Source of the DNA: a virus
Strand: one strand, 5' to 3'
Virus record (IMG/VR): IMGVR_UViG_3300042400_000364
Location: 1 to 32,081 of that record
Length of the DNA stretch: 32,081 bases
Shown: positions 7,815-14,536 of the stretch, piece by piece
How positions within the stretch are numbered: the first letter of the stretch is position 1
How the letters are laid out: each line of letters begins with the position of its first letter
Position numbers and translations under genes: made by a program
The notes under the pieces: generated by a model
Database searches by the model: none
Seen by the model: the letters and a program-made list of their open reading frames with translations, nothing else
Told to the model about the DNA's origin: nothing

Positions 7815-9157
7815 CGTAACGCCTCTATTGCAATTTCAGATAACGTGCATTTTTCCTGTAATACAGAATAAATGCGCTCGTCTATAGTATTTTCAGTCAT
7901 TAAAATATAACACCACACTTCACGTTTTTGACCACTCCGGTGAATACGCCCGATCGCTTGTTCATAAAGCTCCCGTGACCAAGGCAACGATAAAAAGACT
8001 ATCTTATTGCCATGATGCTGAAGATTCAGTCCATGCCCTGCGCTCTTAGGGTGCGCCAACAACAACTCAATCTGCCCAGTATTCCAGCGCTCAACGGCAT
8101 TAGGATCATCTAATGTTTGAGCGTGAGGGTATCTCCGTTTAAGTTCTTCAAGTTCTTCCTTGTACATGTAAAAAATCATTGTACAATCTCTTTGATTTTC
8201 TGCAAGCAATTCTTCTAAACTATCGAATTTATGACTGGAAAACCATATTGATTGTGTGGAAGTGTTGAATTTACCTGGCGACTTACTGGGCGAAGATGTT
8301 GAGTGATAAACGAACCCAGAACTCATTTGCTGAAGCTTACCCGTCACTACTGCAAGATTAGTTGCAACCGCAGTTGCACTGGGAAATGCTACTACTAAAT
8401 CTTTCTTCATAGTATTATAATGTTCCATGTCCATTCGGCATTTAATCTCAACCATGTGCAAAGGTGGCATCAGATCAGCGTAATCTCCTGCATCCAATAG
8501 ATAGGTAGCAGGTTTGATAGTTTTCATAATCTTAGGTAAGGAGTCAGGCCGTGCAGCCCATTCACCATAATCACGATTCATCAGAACAAAATACTTTTGT
8601 AAGAAAGCGTTTTTGCTTCTGCCTAGCAATGATTGGTCTACTACTTTACATTGCCCAAACACATCTTCTAAACCATTGCTAGTAAACGATCCGGTCAAAC
8701 CCCAACGTATCTTGAACAGGTCAATTACTTTAAACAATGCTTTAAAGCGTGAGCCTGACGGGTTTTTCAAACGTGTCAGCTCGTCAAAAACAATACCGTC
8801 AAAACCTTGAAGCAAATCTGGACGTTCACGGCATAGCCATAGCAAATTATCGTAATTCGTTACGATGACATTGGCGCTGCATTTAAAAGCGTCCAATCTG
8901 TTCTTAGCTGTACCAACAGCTACTTCAATGTATAGATTAGAAGCCCATTTAAGCCCTTCCTGCCTCCAAACATCTGTACATACACGCTTAGGAGCAAGCA
9001 CTAGAAATCGTTTAACATGCCCGTCCTGAATCATCGCTTGCATAGCTGTTAGAGTAATCATTGTTTTTCCTGCACCAACTGGTGCAAGGATCATCGCTCG
9101 ATCACGGCTATATAGGAAGTCAGCTGCTTCATCTTGGTAAGGTCTAGGTTTAAACAT
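7811..9157 (-). CDS. SNF2-like DEAD/DEAH-type helicase
   Basis: This 448-residue superfamily 2 ATPase has Walker A APVGAGKT at residues 25-32, motif Ia LVLAPKRVC, motif II FDEL (in GIVFDELTRLKNP), motif III LTGSF, a C-terminal helicase domain with HPKSAGHGLNLQHH, and motif VI QAIGRIHRSGQ with the arginine finger. The SNF2/Rad54-like C-terminal sequence is typical of phage helicases that accompany a VRR-NUC nuclease, which is encoded upstream in this operon. It probably remodels or translocates on DNA during replication or recombination. An in-frame TTG at 9166 is possible, but ATG at 9157 lies 10 nt after AAGGAG. The start overlaps the AP2-like ORF by 8 nt. Confidence 0.92.
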   Translation of the reverse strand: MFKPRPYQDEAADFLYSRDRAMILAPVGAGKTMITLTAMQAMIQDGHVKRFLVLAPKRVCTDVWRQEGLKWASNLYIEVAVGTAKNRLDAFKCSANVIVTNYDNLLWLCRERPDLLQGFDGIVFDELTRLKNPSGSRFKALFKVIDLFKIRWGLTGSFTSNGLEDVFGQCKVVDQSLLGRSKNAFLQKYFVLMNRDYGEWAARPDSLPKIMKTIKPATYLLDAGDYADLMPPLHMVEIKCRMDMEHYNTMKKDLVVAFPSATAVATNLAVVTGKLQQMSSGFVYHSTSSPSKSPGKFNTSTQSIWFSSHKFDSLEELLAENQRDCTMIFYMYKEELEELKRRYPHAQTLDDPNAVERWNTGQIELLLAHPKSAGHGLNLQHHGNKIVFLSLPWSRELYEQAIGRIHRSGQKREVWCYILMTENTIDERIYSVLQEKCTLSEIAIEALR

Positions 9158-9299
9158 GTCTAGCAAACTCCTTATGTAATTTAAGCCGAATTTCTTGCGC
9201 TACAAGTTCTGCAAATTCTAAATTTTCAAAAACACCATAATGTTTTGTTTTGCCATTTACAGAAAACCTAACTTGCCATTTACAAGGTCTTAAAACCAT
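9150..9299 (-). CDS. AP2-like mini DNA-binding protein
   Basis: This 49-residue ORF reads MVLRPCKWQVRFSVNGKTKH followed by YGVFENLEFAELVAQEIRLK and LHKEFARHV. The pattern of three short strands (W.V.F, GK..HYG.F) and one helix ending in LHKEFA resembles the AP2 DNA-binding domain found at the C-terminus of HNH homing endonucleases, here alone without a nuclease. It overlaps the stop of the upstream 39-residue ORF by 10 nt and the helicase start by 8 nt, consistent with operon coupling. It could be a free-standing DNA-binding protein or a homing-endonuclease relic. Confidence 0.6.
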   Translation of the reverse strand: MVLRPCKWQVRFSVNGKTKHYGVFENLEFAELVAQEIRLKLHKEFARHV

Positions 9300-9409
9300 T
9301 GGTTTCTCCAATTTAAATAGGCTTCACAAGGAGTGCGTCCATATCCTGCAATTTCGTAAGGCCCTCCGCATACCCAAAATCGTCCTACACGTTTAATTTT
9401 TGGTTTCAT
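9290..9409 (-). CDS. 39-residue small phage protein
   Basis: MKPKIKRVGRFWVCGGPYEI, then AGYGRTPCEAYLNWRNQWF. The compact strand-rich start with two aromatics, a G-x-G-x-TP turn and an AYLNW helix form a pattern I associate with very small early phage proteins of unknown function. Overlaps with both neighbours on the same strand (17 nt with the Lys-rich ORF, 10 nt with the AP2-like ORF) support it as a real gene. No function assigned. Confidence 0.5.
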   Translation of the reverse strand: MKPKIKRVGRFWVCGGPYEIAGYGRTPCEAYLNWRNQWF

Positions 9410-9473
9410 AACTGCGCTCGTTAGCTTTATAAGCGTTTTTCTTACGCTGTTTGTTGGTTGTCTTGTTAGCCAT
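9393..9473 (-). CDS. 26-residue basic peptide
   Basis: MANKTTNKQRKKNAYKANER plus SYETKN: a very short, strongly basic, Asn/Lys-rich peptide. A purine-rich Shine-Dalgarno (GAGAGGG, inside the end of the upstream gene) sits well placed before the ATG, and the ORF fills an otherwise empty gap. Such peptides may bind nucleic acid, but nothing more can be said. It could be non-coding. Confidence 0.4.
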   Translation of the reverse strand: MANKTTNKQRKKNAYKANERSYETKN

Positions 9474-9475
9474 TT

Positions 9476-9733
9476 TTATCCCTCTCTCCTTTCCATCATT
9501 GCGTCTGCCATCTTGTATGACCATCTTGCTAAAGTTTCCATATCCGGTATATTTTTTGGTAATGTCTGCATAGCCAAGCCAGCAAAGTGGTCACGTAGTG
9601 ATATAGGTGTAGATGAAAACTCCTTGCCGTCATGATAGCCATGACTATAAATCTCAGTTATAAATATATTTAAGCTATCTGGTGTTTTTGCAGTTACTCC
9701 ATATAGCTCTGTTAGTTCTTTTATGTTATTCAT
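9476..9733 (-). CDS. hypothetical phage protein (SLRDHFAGLAMQ type)
   Basis: The protein has 85 residues. Its C-terminal half contains ISLRDHFAGLAMQTL and ARWSYKMADAMMERREG, a pattern recurrent in small early phage and prophage proteins: a helix of the type SLRDyFA..AM followed by AY..ADAM...R. The function of that family is unknown to me. It is coupled to the upstream gene (ATG within the 9730 overlap) and lies in the run of short leftward genes. Confidence 0.7.
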   Translation of the reverse strand: MNNIKELTELYGVTAKTPDSLNIFITEIYSHGYHDGKEFSSTPISLRDHFAGLAMQTLPKNIPDMETLARWSYKMADAMMERREG

Positions 9734-10101
9734 TTCCCACCTCCAATGCCATGTTCTTTTTCTATAATACGAACCAGATCAACAAAACCTTTCCATTCTT
9801 TCTTTAATAATATTTCGCATACATTTTCATCGGTTAATGGCTCACGTTTTTGCGGTGCTGTGTAGTAGAGTGGTCGAATGTTTATTTGATGTGCATTAGC
9901 AGTAGGTTTATCTATACTAACAACATCTAACCACCCTCCAGCCGTGTGTTTTTTCCACATCCAAGCCACAGGCTCTTGCTTTGACTCAGGTTGGGCGAGG
10001 AGTTCTTGTGCTTCTTTAAGCAGTTCATTGCTGATAAAGAAATCACCTCTGTTGTCGCCTTCCACTATTAGATGTAACATGTCTATGTATTTACTCATCA
10101 T
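9730..10101 (-). CDS. hypothetical phage protein with EPVAWMW and REPLTDE motifs
   Basis: The product has 123 residues. The N-terminal part has FFISNELLKEAQELLAQPE, then KQEPVAWMW, PLYYTAPQKREPLTDENVCE and a C-terminal VRIIEKEHGIG. These short boxes recur in many mosaic phage hypotheticals of this kind; function is not known. The N-terminal box ELLAQPE and the C-terminal HGIG ending are shared with the next upstream gene, so the two look like shuffled relatives. It starts at an ATG-ATG pair and overlaps the upstream gene by 11 nt. Confidence 0.7.
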   Translation of the reverse strand: MMSKYIDMLHLIVEGDNRGDFFISNELLKEAQELLAQPESKQEPVAWMWKKHTAGGWLDVVSIDKPTANAHQINIRPLYYTAPQKREPLTDENVCEILLKKEWKGFVDLVRIIEKEHGIGGGK

Positions 10102-10393
10102 TTACTCCAATGCCGTGATGATTTTCAGCAAACATAACTCCATCCATGAAGCCATCTTTATATTCAAAACTTCCATCTATAGAGCGATCTAATATGTCAT
10201 CATGATTTATACGCTCAAGTTTCAAATCCAACTCTGCTTTTGCGTAGCCTTTTTTATATTCTTCTAGCCCTTGTCGTGGTGTTAAATTTTCTTGCTCAGG
10301 TTGTGCGAGTAGTTCTTTGATTTCTTTATATAGCCCAAAACTAATATACCCTTCAGCTTTAACTCTTTCCAACAACTCTCTTTCTTTACTCAC
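10091..10393 (-). CDS. hypothetical phage protein related to its neighbour
   Basis: This 100-residue protein starts with GTG (SKERELLERV...), with GGAG about 7 nt upstream. It contains ISFGLYKEIKELLAQPEQEN, then LTPRQGLEEYKKGYAKAELD, and ends NHHGIGVNDE. The LLAQPE element and the HGIG ending match the adjacent 123-residue protein. It overlaps the upstream membrane-protein gene by 8 nt. No function known. Confidence 0.65.
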   Translation of the reverse strand: MSKERELLERVKAEGYISFGLYKEIKELLAQPEQENLTPRQGLEEYKKGYAKAELDLKLERINHDDILDRSIDGSFEYKDGFMDGVMFAENHHGIGVNDE

Positions 10394-10736
10394 CTTTCTT
10401 CTCCAGTTCTTTTACATAGTCGTTTAGCTTAGACTCGATAATCTTTTTAACTTTGATACCAATATCAGATTGCATAACATCTCTACCTATTACTGTACCA
10501 GCCACCATATATATTGTTTTCTGTGATGGTATAAAAAAGCATACCACTACAATTATTGCACTTATGCGCCCTATTTTTTTACAATAGTCTATCGTTTTAG
10601 AGTTATCGTTATATGAATCCGTCATATTTACCCCAGCAACAATTAAAGCACCGACAATAACTAATACGGCGATAACTATAATAGCTGGAACTCTACTAGA
10701 TAAATCCGCAATATAAATTAATAGTTCAATGCTCAT
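10386..10736 (-). CDS. two-helix inner-membrane protein
   Basis: This is a 116-residue protein with transmembrane helices at about residues 15-37 (PAIIVIAVLVIVGALIVAGV) and 57-70 (ISAIIVVVCFFIPS). The connecting segment is polar (TDSYNDNSKTIDYCKK) and the charged C-terminal tail is predicted helical (KKIIESKLNDYVKELEKKG). A Gly-rich Shine-Dalgarno (GGGGGAA) precedes the ATG. It sits among early genes, so an early effect on the host membrane, such as superinfection exclusion or takeover, is conceivable, but the sequence shows only topology. Confidence 0.65.
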   Translation of the reverse strand: MSIELLIYIADLSSRVPAIIVIAVLVIVGALIVAGVNMTDSYNDNSKTIDYCKKIGRISAIIVVVCFFIPSQKTIYMVAGTVIGRDVMQSDIGIKVKKIIESKLNDYVKELEKKGE

Positions 10737-10926
10737 AGTAATTCCCCCTAAAATCTATAAAAAAATCACAGTCATGTTGTTTTAATTCTTTTTTAAAATC
10801 TCCATGCCAAAAATGATCTTTTGTATCAATTTCTATACTTAAATACCTGGCACAATTTTGTTTCTTGTCGCAGTTACTGCCTAAACAGCGTGCGTTTTCA
10901 TTCGGCAATGGATACTTCATCTTCAC
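10726..10926 (-). CDS. small Cys-rich (putative zinc-binding) protein
   Basis: This 66-residue protein has Cys14, Cys19 and Cys25 in ARCLGSNCDKKQNCARY, followed by a DFFIDF ending with another Cys-Asp pair. This could be a small metal-binding site. The start is a GTG, favoured by AGGAG about 6 nt upstream; an ATG two codons later is possible. It overlaps both neighbours, as throughout this operon. Similar small phage proteins with a C-x4-C-x5-C core are known to me only as hypotheticals. Confidence 0.6.
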   Translation of the reverse strand: MKMKYPLPNENARCLGSNCDKKQNCARYLSIEIDTKDHFWHGDFKKELKQHDCDFFIDFRGNYYEH

Positions 10927-11173
10927 AATACTCTCCTAAATCAATGTAATCCCCAACATGGGGTGGTGCTTCACCTAGTGCTTTACGGTAATAATCTTGT
11001 AATGCCAAGCCTTCCCAGCCATCATGCCAACCAATTGGTACAGGTTTAGTTTCTTGTTTAACATTAGATAACGAGCTTACCGCTGTGCCTGTAACTTTTG
11101 ATATACTAGCTAAGGTGTAGCCTCTGCTATAAAGCACTTGCAATATGAGGGCGTAGTCAACATCCCTAGCCAT
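10898..11173 (-). CDS. small HTH-type DNA-binding protein
   Basis: The 91-residue product from ATG 11173 begins MARDVDYALILQVLYSRGYT and continues LASISKVTGTAVSSLSNVKQ. The segment from about residue 10 to 38 reads as a helix-turn-helix: a positioning helix, then SISKVTG turn and a Ser-rich recognition helix. GGAAGA lies about 9 nt upstream of this ATG; an ORF extension to 11188 has a poorer ribosome-binding site. The acidic C-terminus has no known motif. A role as a phage transcription regulator of the early region is possible but unproven. Confidence 0.6.
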   Translation of the reverse strand: MARDVDYALILQVLYSRGYTLASISKVTGTAVSSLSNVKQETKPVPIGWHDGWEGLALQDYYRKALGEAPPHVGDYIDLGEYCEDEVSIAE

Positions 11174-11636
11174 TATTAATTCTTCCATCTAACTGTTTAC
11201 GTCTTAATTCATCGCAATACAACTCCATGTCTTTACTGCGGTGCATGAATTGGACGATCTGCGCTGCCATTCCAGTTAATTTGATCGGCGGACGTTTATA
11301 CATGAATGCGCAAACTTCTCTAATATATGGAAGCCAATCCATAATCTCGGCTCGGTTGAATAGAATTGATCCGTCAATATGAGTCGCGACATGCTTAGGC
11401 ATACAATAGCGAGGGTCTTTCACGATCTTATCAAGCATCAATGCTTTAATGCCGATTAAAGCCATTATTTCTTTCTTAGTAATGCTTTTTTGAGGTACTG
11501 GAGGGATTACAACATTAGCTTTTAAACGATCCATTTTGCGTTTTAGCATAACACGTTCGTGTATGGCTTTTTTGTTCTTATGGTAATACTCAAGGCATCT
11601 TTTTCGTTGTTTATCTCGTTGATTCATTGTATTCAA
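11166..11636 (-). CDS. putative DNA-binding protein with AlpA/excisionase-like winged helix
   Basis: The product has 156 residues. A very basic N-terminus (NQRDKQRKRCLEYYHKNKKA) is followed at about residues 50-105 by SITKKEIMALIGIKALMLDK, then a P-rich loop, a small hairpin (HIDGSILFNRAEI) and MDWLP. This order of helix-turn-helix, wing, then E(I/V)..WL is the layout of AlpA/excisionase-type small winged helices. The C-terminal third is helical. It overlaps DUF3310 upstream and the HTH gene downstream. It may regulate early genes or act in DNA metabolism. Confidence 0.6.
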   Translation of the reverse strand: MNTMNQRDKQRKRCLEYYHKNKKAIHERVMLKRKMDRLKANVVIPPVPQKSITKKEIMALIGIKALMLDKIVKDPRYCMPKHVATHIDGSILFNRAEIMDWLPYIREVCAFMYKRPPIKLTGMAAQIVQFMHRSKDMELYCDELRRKQLDGRINNG

Positions 11637-11823
11637 GCTCCAAGATTAGTTCACAGTAGTGTATGATTTTCTTTATATCTTCTGCGCCATTCTTGCTTCG
11701 ATGGCGCGTAATGTATTTTATAATGTTACCTTCCATAAACGGTAGATTGTTAGCATGGATGTAAGTAACAGGTTGGATCGGTAATAAATAATGCGTACCT
11801 CCAACCATCTTTTTGTCGGGCAT
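11611..11823 (-). CDS. DUF3310 protein (T7 gp1.7-related domain)
   Basis: This 70-residue protein matches the DUF3310 pattern over nearly its full length: GGTHYLLPIQPVTYIHANNL, then FMEGNIIKYITRHRSKNG and AEDIKKIIHYCELILELE. Conserved features are G-G-x-H-Y, QP, the EGNxIKYxxRxxxKNG core and the final DIKKxxHY helix. In T7 the domain is part of the gp1.7 nucleotide kinase; free-standing versions are frequent in phages. A role in nucleotide metabolism is a family-based inference. The upstream gap to the next gene is 36 nt. Confidence 0.88.
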   Translation of the reverse strand: MPDKKMVGGTHYLLPIQPVTYIHANNLPFMEGNIIKYITRHRSKNGAEDIKKIIHYCELILELEYNESTR

Positions 11824-11859
11824 GGGATAACTCCATAAATTTATTGGTGGAAACGTTAA

Positions 11860-12042
11860 TCACATCATAACTTCTTTGAAAGCTCTTGTTCTGGCTGAAG
11901 ATACAGTTAAGCCTAACAAACGTCTATATCGGCTCACTAGATAATCAAATTCATCTTCCTGCTTCTCAGTTGGACGTTTAAGTCCTCCTTTTACAGTTTG
12001 TGCATACAACCAGTCTATGTCTTGATCTATTTCTCTTTCCAT
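11860..12042 (-). CDS. small helical protein, unknown
   Basis: This 60-residue product begins MEREIDQDIDWLYAQTVKGG and is charged and helical, with a C-terminal SARTRAFKEVMM. No family recognised. It overlaps the end of the 36-residue membrane ORF by 16 nt. Confidence comes from operon continuity and the absence of any alternative coding in the interval. Confidence 0.5.
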   Translation of the reverse strand: MEREIDQDIDWLYAQTVKGGLKRPTEKQEDEFDYLVSRYRRLLGLTVSSARTRAFKEVMM

Positions 12043-12137
12043 TTCATTACCCCTAAATTAATGATGGCCAGCGGAAGCATGACCGTTAAAATTACTAAAC
12101 ATATAATCAATCTAATTAAATATGTAATCCCAAACAT
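12027..12137 (-). CDS. 36-residue single-helix membrane protein
   Basis: MFGITYLIRLIICLVILTVM then LPLAIINLGVMKWKEK. Almost the whole ORF is one transmembrane helix, with an Arg near the N-terminus and a Lys/Glu-rich tail. The frame overlaps the end of the VRR-NUC gene by 22 nt and the next gene's start by 16 nt. Tiny single-pass proteins of this kind are common in early phage operons. Function unknown. Confidence 0.5.
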   Translation of the reverse strand: MFGITYLIRLIICLVILTVMLPLAIINLGVMKWKEK

Positions 12138-12403
12138 TCTATTGCCCAATTATCAATCTGTTCTATTGTCCAAAGACATGCGTAGTTTTGGTTCAGTCTT
12201 ATCATTTCTTGTGCAAATAGTTTTTGTAGTTCTGATAATCTACCTCCTTTTGTTTTAAGTTCGACAAACCAAGTTGTGCCATCTGACATGCAAGCAATTC
12301 TATCTGATACACCTCGATGTGCAGGTGAAGTGAATTTATACGTCTTTCCTCCGTTCACTTCAACCACCCATTTAAAATATTTTTCAATGTCACGTTCTAG
12401 CAT
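12116..12403 (-). CDS. VRR-NUC domain nuclease
   Basis: This 95-residue protein consists of just the VRR-NUC fold of the PD-(D/E)XK superfamily: Glu3 in the first helix, then SPAHRGVSDRI (Asp34), TTWFVELKTKGG (Glu48-x-Lys50) and SELQ with Gln60. Free-standing phage VRR-NUC proteins are structure-selective endonucleases (family knowledge), plausibly for branched DNA. Its usual partner, a SNF2-like helicase, is in the same operon. ATG follows the upstream gene's stop directly (TAAATG). Confidence 0.92.
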   Translation of the reverse strand: MLERDIEKYFKWVVEVNGGKTYKFTSPAHRGVSDRIACMSDGTTWFVELKTKGGRLSELQKLFAQEMIRLNQNYACLWTIEQIDNWAIECLGLHI

Positions 12404-12619
12404 TTAATCTCTTGGGGTTACAAAGCTGGGAATATTGCCAGGCAATTCCAACACCTGATAAATTTGTTCCTCACCTTTTAAATTCTTTTGAATGATGAAT
12501 GATCCTGATCTGGTTTTGTGTATAACACTTGATTCATTATTAGAAAGTTTATTGATAGCTAAACCTCCAGAAATAAAAGAAATTACTGCTGCTATTGCGA
12601 TCATTGTATTTTTGTTCAT
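12404..12619 (-). CDS. small membrane-anchored protein, first gene of the leftward operon
   Basis: The 71-residue protein has an N-terminal hydrophobic anchor (TMIAIAAVISFISGGLAI, residues 5-22) and a soluble, mildly charged domain (SVIHKTRSGSFIIQKNLKGE...). No lipobox. It is the first gene after the divergent control region; its leader carries the conserved TAAACGAAACGAGA element ending nine bases before the ATG. As the first early gene it may act at the host membrane. Function unknown. Confidence 0.6.
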   Translation of the reverse strand: MNKNTMIAIAAVISFISGGLAINKLSNNESSVIHKTRSGSFIIQKNLKGEEQIYQVLELPGNIPSFVTPRD

Positions 12620-12628
12620 GTTGTTTAC

Positions 12629-12642
12629 TCTCGTTTCGTTTA
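12629..12642 (-). repeat. left arm of 14-bp inverted repeat (leftward leader element)
   Basis: On the minus strand this reads TAAACGAAACGAGA, identical to the right arm at 12714-12727. It ends nine bases before the leftward ATG at 12619, so it covers the Shine-Dalgarno-like GAGA of the first leftward gene. Confidence 0.85.
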
Positions 12643-12713
12643 GTGAGGTTATAGCTTATCATTGTAAAAAACATTTGTACAATATATTTTTTTGTGGAAT
12701 AATATATTCACTT

Positions 12714-12727
12714 TAAACGAAACGAGA
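12714..12727 (+). repeat. right arm of 14-bp inverted repeat (rightward leader element)
   Basis: TAAACGAAACGAGA, identical to the minus-strand left arm, ending eight bases before the ATG at 12736. The two arms are centred on 12678, within half a base of the central TTGTACAA palindrome. Each start codon therefore has the same leader, a possible operator or mRNA-level control element. Confidence 0.85.
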
Positions 12728-12735
12728 ATATATTA

Positions 12736-13857
12736 ATGGCACATTCAAAGATTGTTGGCGGTTCTACTGCCAAACGTGTTATCAACTGCCCAGGCTCAGT
12801 CAAGCTGTGCAATGAAGCACCTGAAAAGCCTTCCAGTTCTTACGCTGATGAAGGTACACTTCTCCATAATACCATCGCTGAATACTTAGATATTGGTACA
12901 AAGCCTGTAGTCGGCACACAATATGAAGATGTTATACTGACACAAGATTTAATTGATGAAAAAATTCATGCCGCACTGGAGTTATTGAATGAAGTTGATT
13001 CAGGATATTTTATGGACTATGAAGTCGAAGTTGAAGTTAATTTCGGTGATTTCATGCCTGATGTATTTGGCAGCTGCGATCTGCTTGGTCGTATACATGA
13101 TCGTGCTATTGTCTTGGATTGGAAGTTTGGCAATGGCGTTATCGTAGAAGCAAAAGAAAACGAACAGCTAATGTTCTACGCGGCTGCTGCAATGCGTACT
13201 GAGAAAGCTAAATGGGCGTTTAAAGACGTAAAAGAAGTCGAGCTAATCATTATCCAACCTCCGATGATTAAACGTTGGGTAACATCAATTGAGCGCATTA
13301 AAGCGTTTGAGCAGCAGCTTTTAAGTGCCGTTAAAGCATCTCAAAAACTTGACGCACCCTTGCGTGAAGGTAGCCATTGTAAATGGTGTGCAGCTAAACC
13401 TACTTGCCCATTAATGACGGGCGCAGTTGAACGCGCATTAAAAGTTAAAATAGATGCGATAGACGCACCAACTATAGATGCGTATCTTCAGAACGCTGAA
13501 ATTCTTGAAGAATGGATAAAAGACTTGCGGGCTTTAGCATTTAACATGCTAGAATCAGGCCGTGATTTACCAAATTACAAACTGGTTGCCAAAAGGTCAA
13601 CCCGTAAATGGTCAGATGAAGTTGAAGCTAAACAAGCTTTACTTGATGCTGGCTTAACAGAATCTGATGTGATGGAAGCATCGTTTATCTCTCCTGCTCA
13701 GGCTGAAAAGAAGCTCAAGAAGCTTAAACAGCCTCTGCCAGAAGGATCAACCGTTTCTATTTCATCGGGTAACACAATGGCACATGTAGACGATCCTCGT
13801 CCTGCTGTGCTGTTAATCGGGCAACAGTTGTCTGCTGCTCTTACTAAACTTCAATAA
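12736..13857 (+). CDS. DUF2800-type Cas4/RecB-like exonuclease with Fe-S cysteines
   Basis: This 373-residue protein has a PD-(D/E)XK nuclease core: His44 (TLLHNTIAEYL), Asp115 (GSCDLLGRI), Asp128-x-Lys130 (VLDWKFGNG), and Gln144/Tyr148 (ENEQLMFYA). Cys18 near the N-terminus plus Cys215-xx-Cys218-x5-Cys224 reproduce the four-cysteine iron-sulfur pattern of Cas4/AddB nucleases. The family in phages is DUF2800. A role in DNA end processing during replication or recombination is inferred from the fold and from the adjoining DNA polymerase. It opens the rightward replication operon, with the conserved TAAACGAAACGAGA leader just before its ATG. Confidence 0.88.
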   Translation: MAHSKIVGGSTAKRVINCPGSVKLCNEAPEKPSSSYADEGTLLHNTIAEYLDIGTKPVVGTQYEDVILTQDLIDEKIHAALELLNEVDSGYFMDYEVEVEVNFGDFMPDVFGSCDLLGRIHDRAIVLDWKFGNGVIVEAKENEQLMFYAAAAMRTEKAKWAFKDVKEVELIIIQPPMIKRWVTSIERIKAFEQQLLSAVKASQKLDAPLREGSHCKWCAAKPTCPLMTGAVERALKVKIDAIDAPTIDAYLQNAEILEEWIKDLRALAFNMLESGRDLPNYKLVAKRSTRKWSDEVEAKQALLDAGLTESDVMEASFISPAQAEKKLKKLKQPLPEGSTVSISSGNTMAHVDDPRPAVLLIGQQLSAALTKLQ

Positions 13858-13868
13858 GGTACAATATT

Positions 13869-14501
13869 ATGTCTAATTTAGTAGCGTTTTCTGGTTCTAA
13901 TCTTCCTTCTGTTACTTCACTCTCTACTGCGCTTCGTTCTTTGGAAACTGAAGTGGGTGGAAGCAATGGTTCTGCGATACTTAAAATGGATCGCACAGGT
14001 CATTGGGTGTTTGGTGCAGGAGAATCTGAAGTAGAATCGGACTCTACATGGGCGGTTAATCCGTTCTCTTTTGTTCACGGTTTTATCTGCTGGGGTGAAG
14101 GTGAAGTTTTAGGTGAAAAGATGGTAAGTATTACATCACCATTACCTGAACTTGATGCTGCTCCTGCTGGTGGTAAACGTGGCTGGGAAACTCAAGTCGG
14201 CATGAGCTTAAAATGCTTATCCGGTGAAGATAAAGGCTTGGAAGTTCGTTACTCAACCACTTCAGTTGGCGGTAAACGTTCAGTACAGACTCTTGCAGTT
14301 GCTATTGCAGCGCAAGTAGATGCCGATCAAGATAAACCTGTTCCAGTTATCAACCTGAAGAAAGAATTTTACCAACACAAAGCGTACGGTAAGATTTACA
14401 CTCCTGTGTTTGAAGTTGTTGAATGGGTAGGTTTGGATGGTGAAACTAAGGATGAAGATGGCGTGCCAGAAGAAACAGGCAGACGTAGACGTTCAGTCTA
14501 A
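13869..14501 (+). CDS. phage replication-associated protein, possibly ssDNA-binding
   Basis: This 210-residue protein contains WAVNPFSFVHGFICWGEGEV and a PLPELDAAPAGGKRGWETQV region, with an acidic then Arg-rich tail (EETGRRRRSV). AAGG lies close upstream of its ATG. I recognise the type as one that recurs between Cas4-like nuclease genes and DNA polymerase genes in phages; single-stranded DNA binding is often proposed for it, but no OB-fold signature is evident by eye. Position between nuclease and polymerase supports a replication or recombination role. An intrinsic hairpin immediately follows it. Confidence 0.65.
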   Translation: MSNLVAFSGSNLPSVTSLSTALRSLETEVGGSNGSAILKMDRTGHWVFGAGESEVESDSTWAVNPFSFVHGFICWGEGEVLGEKMVSITSPLPELDAAPAGGKRGWETQVGMSLKCLSGEDKGLEVRYSTTSVGGKRSVQTLAVAIAAQVDADQDKPVPVINLKKEFYQHKAYGKIYTPVFEVVEWVGLDGETKDEDGVPEETGRRRRSV

Positions 14502-14503
14502 GT

Positions 14504-14536
14504 AAGGAGAAGCCCCGAAAGGGGCTTTTTTTAGCT
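14504..14536 (+). promoter_or_regulatory. ribosome-binding site separated from the polA-type ATG by a hairpin
   Basis: AAGGAG at 14504-14509 is the only good Shine-Dalgarno near the DNA polymerase start, but it is 27 nt from the ATG at 14537. A strong hairpin (14511-14526) lies between. When folded, the hairpin shortens the effective spacing to about 11 nt. Seen in sequence: the three elements and their spacing; the regulatory meaning is inferred. Confidence 0.45.
14511..14532 (+). terminator. intrinsic terminator or attenuator before the DNA polymerase gene
   Basis: AGCCCC-GAAA-GGGGCT forms a six-base-pair stem with a stable GNRA tetraloop, followed by a run of seven T (14526-14532). It lies between two co-directional replication genes, only five bases before the polymerase ATG, so it would attenuate rather than fully end the transcript. 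Confidence 0.85.

Larger units (their letters stand above)
12620..12735. promoter_or_regulatory. divergent early control region
   Basis: These 116 bp separate the leftward and rightward early operons. The middle is very A+T-rich and contains the palindrome TTGTACAA at 12675-12682, which can be read as a -35-like element on either strand. TAATAT at 12700-12705 is a candidate rightward -10, and TATAAC-like sequence near 12650-12655 (minus strand) is a weak leftward one. An exact 14-bp inverted repeat brackets the region. The promoters themselves are tentative. Confidence 0.6.

Noticed and set aside
11998-12258. Plus-strand hydrophobic ORF of 86 codons
   Set aside because: Antisense to VRR-NUC and the small membrane ORF; hydrophobic because A+T-rich antisense codons read as Ile/Leu/Phe.
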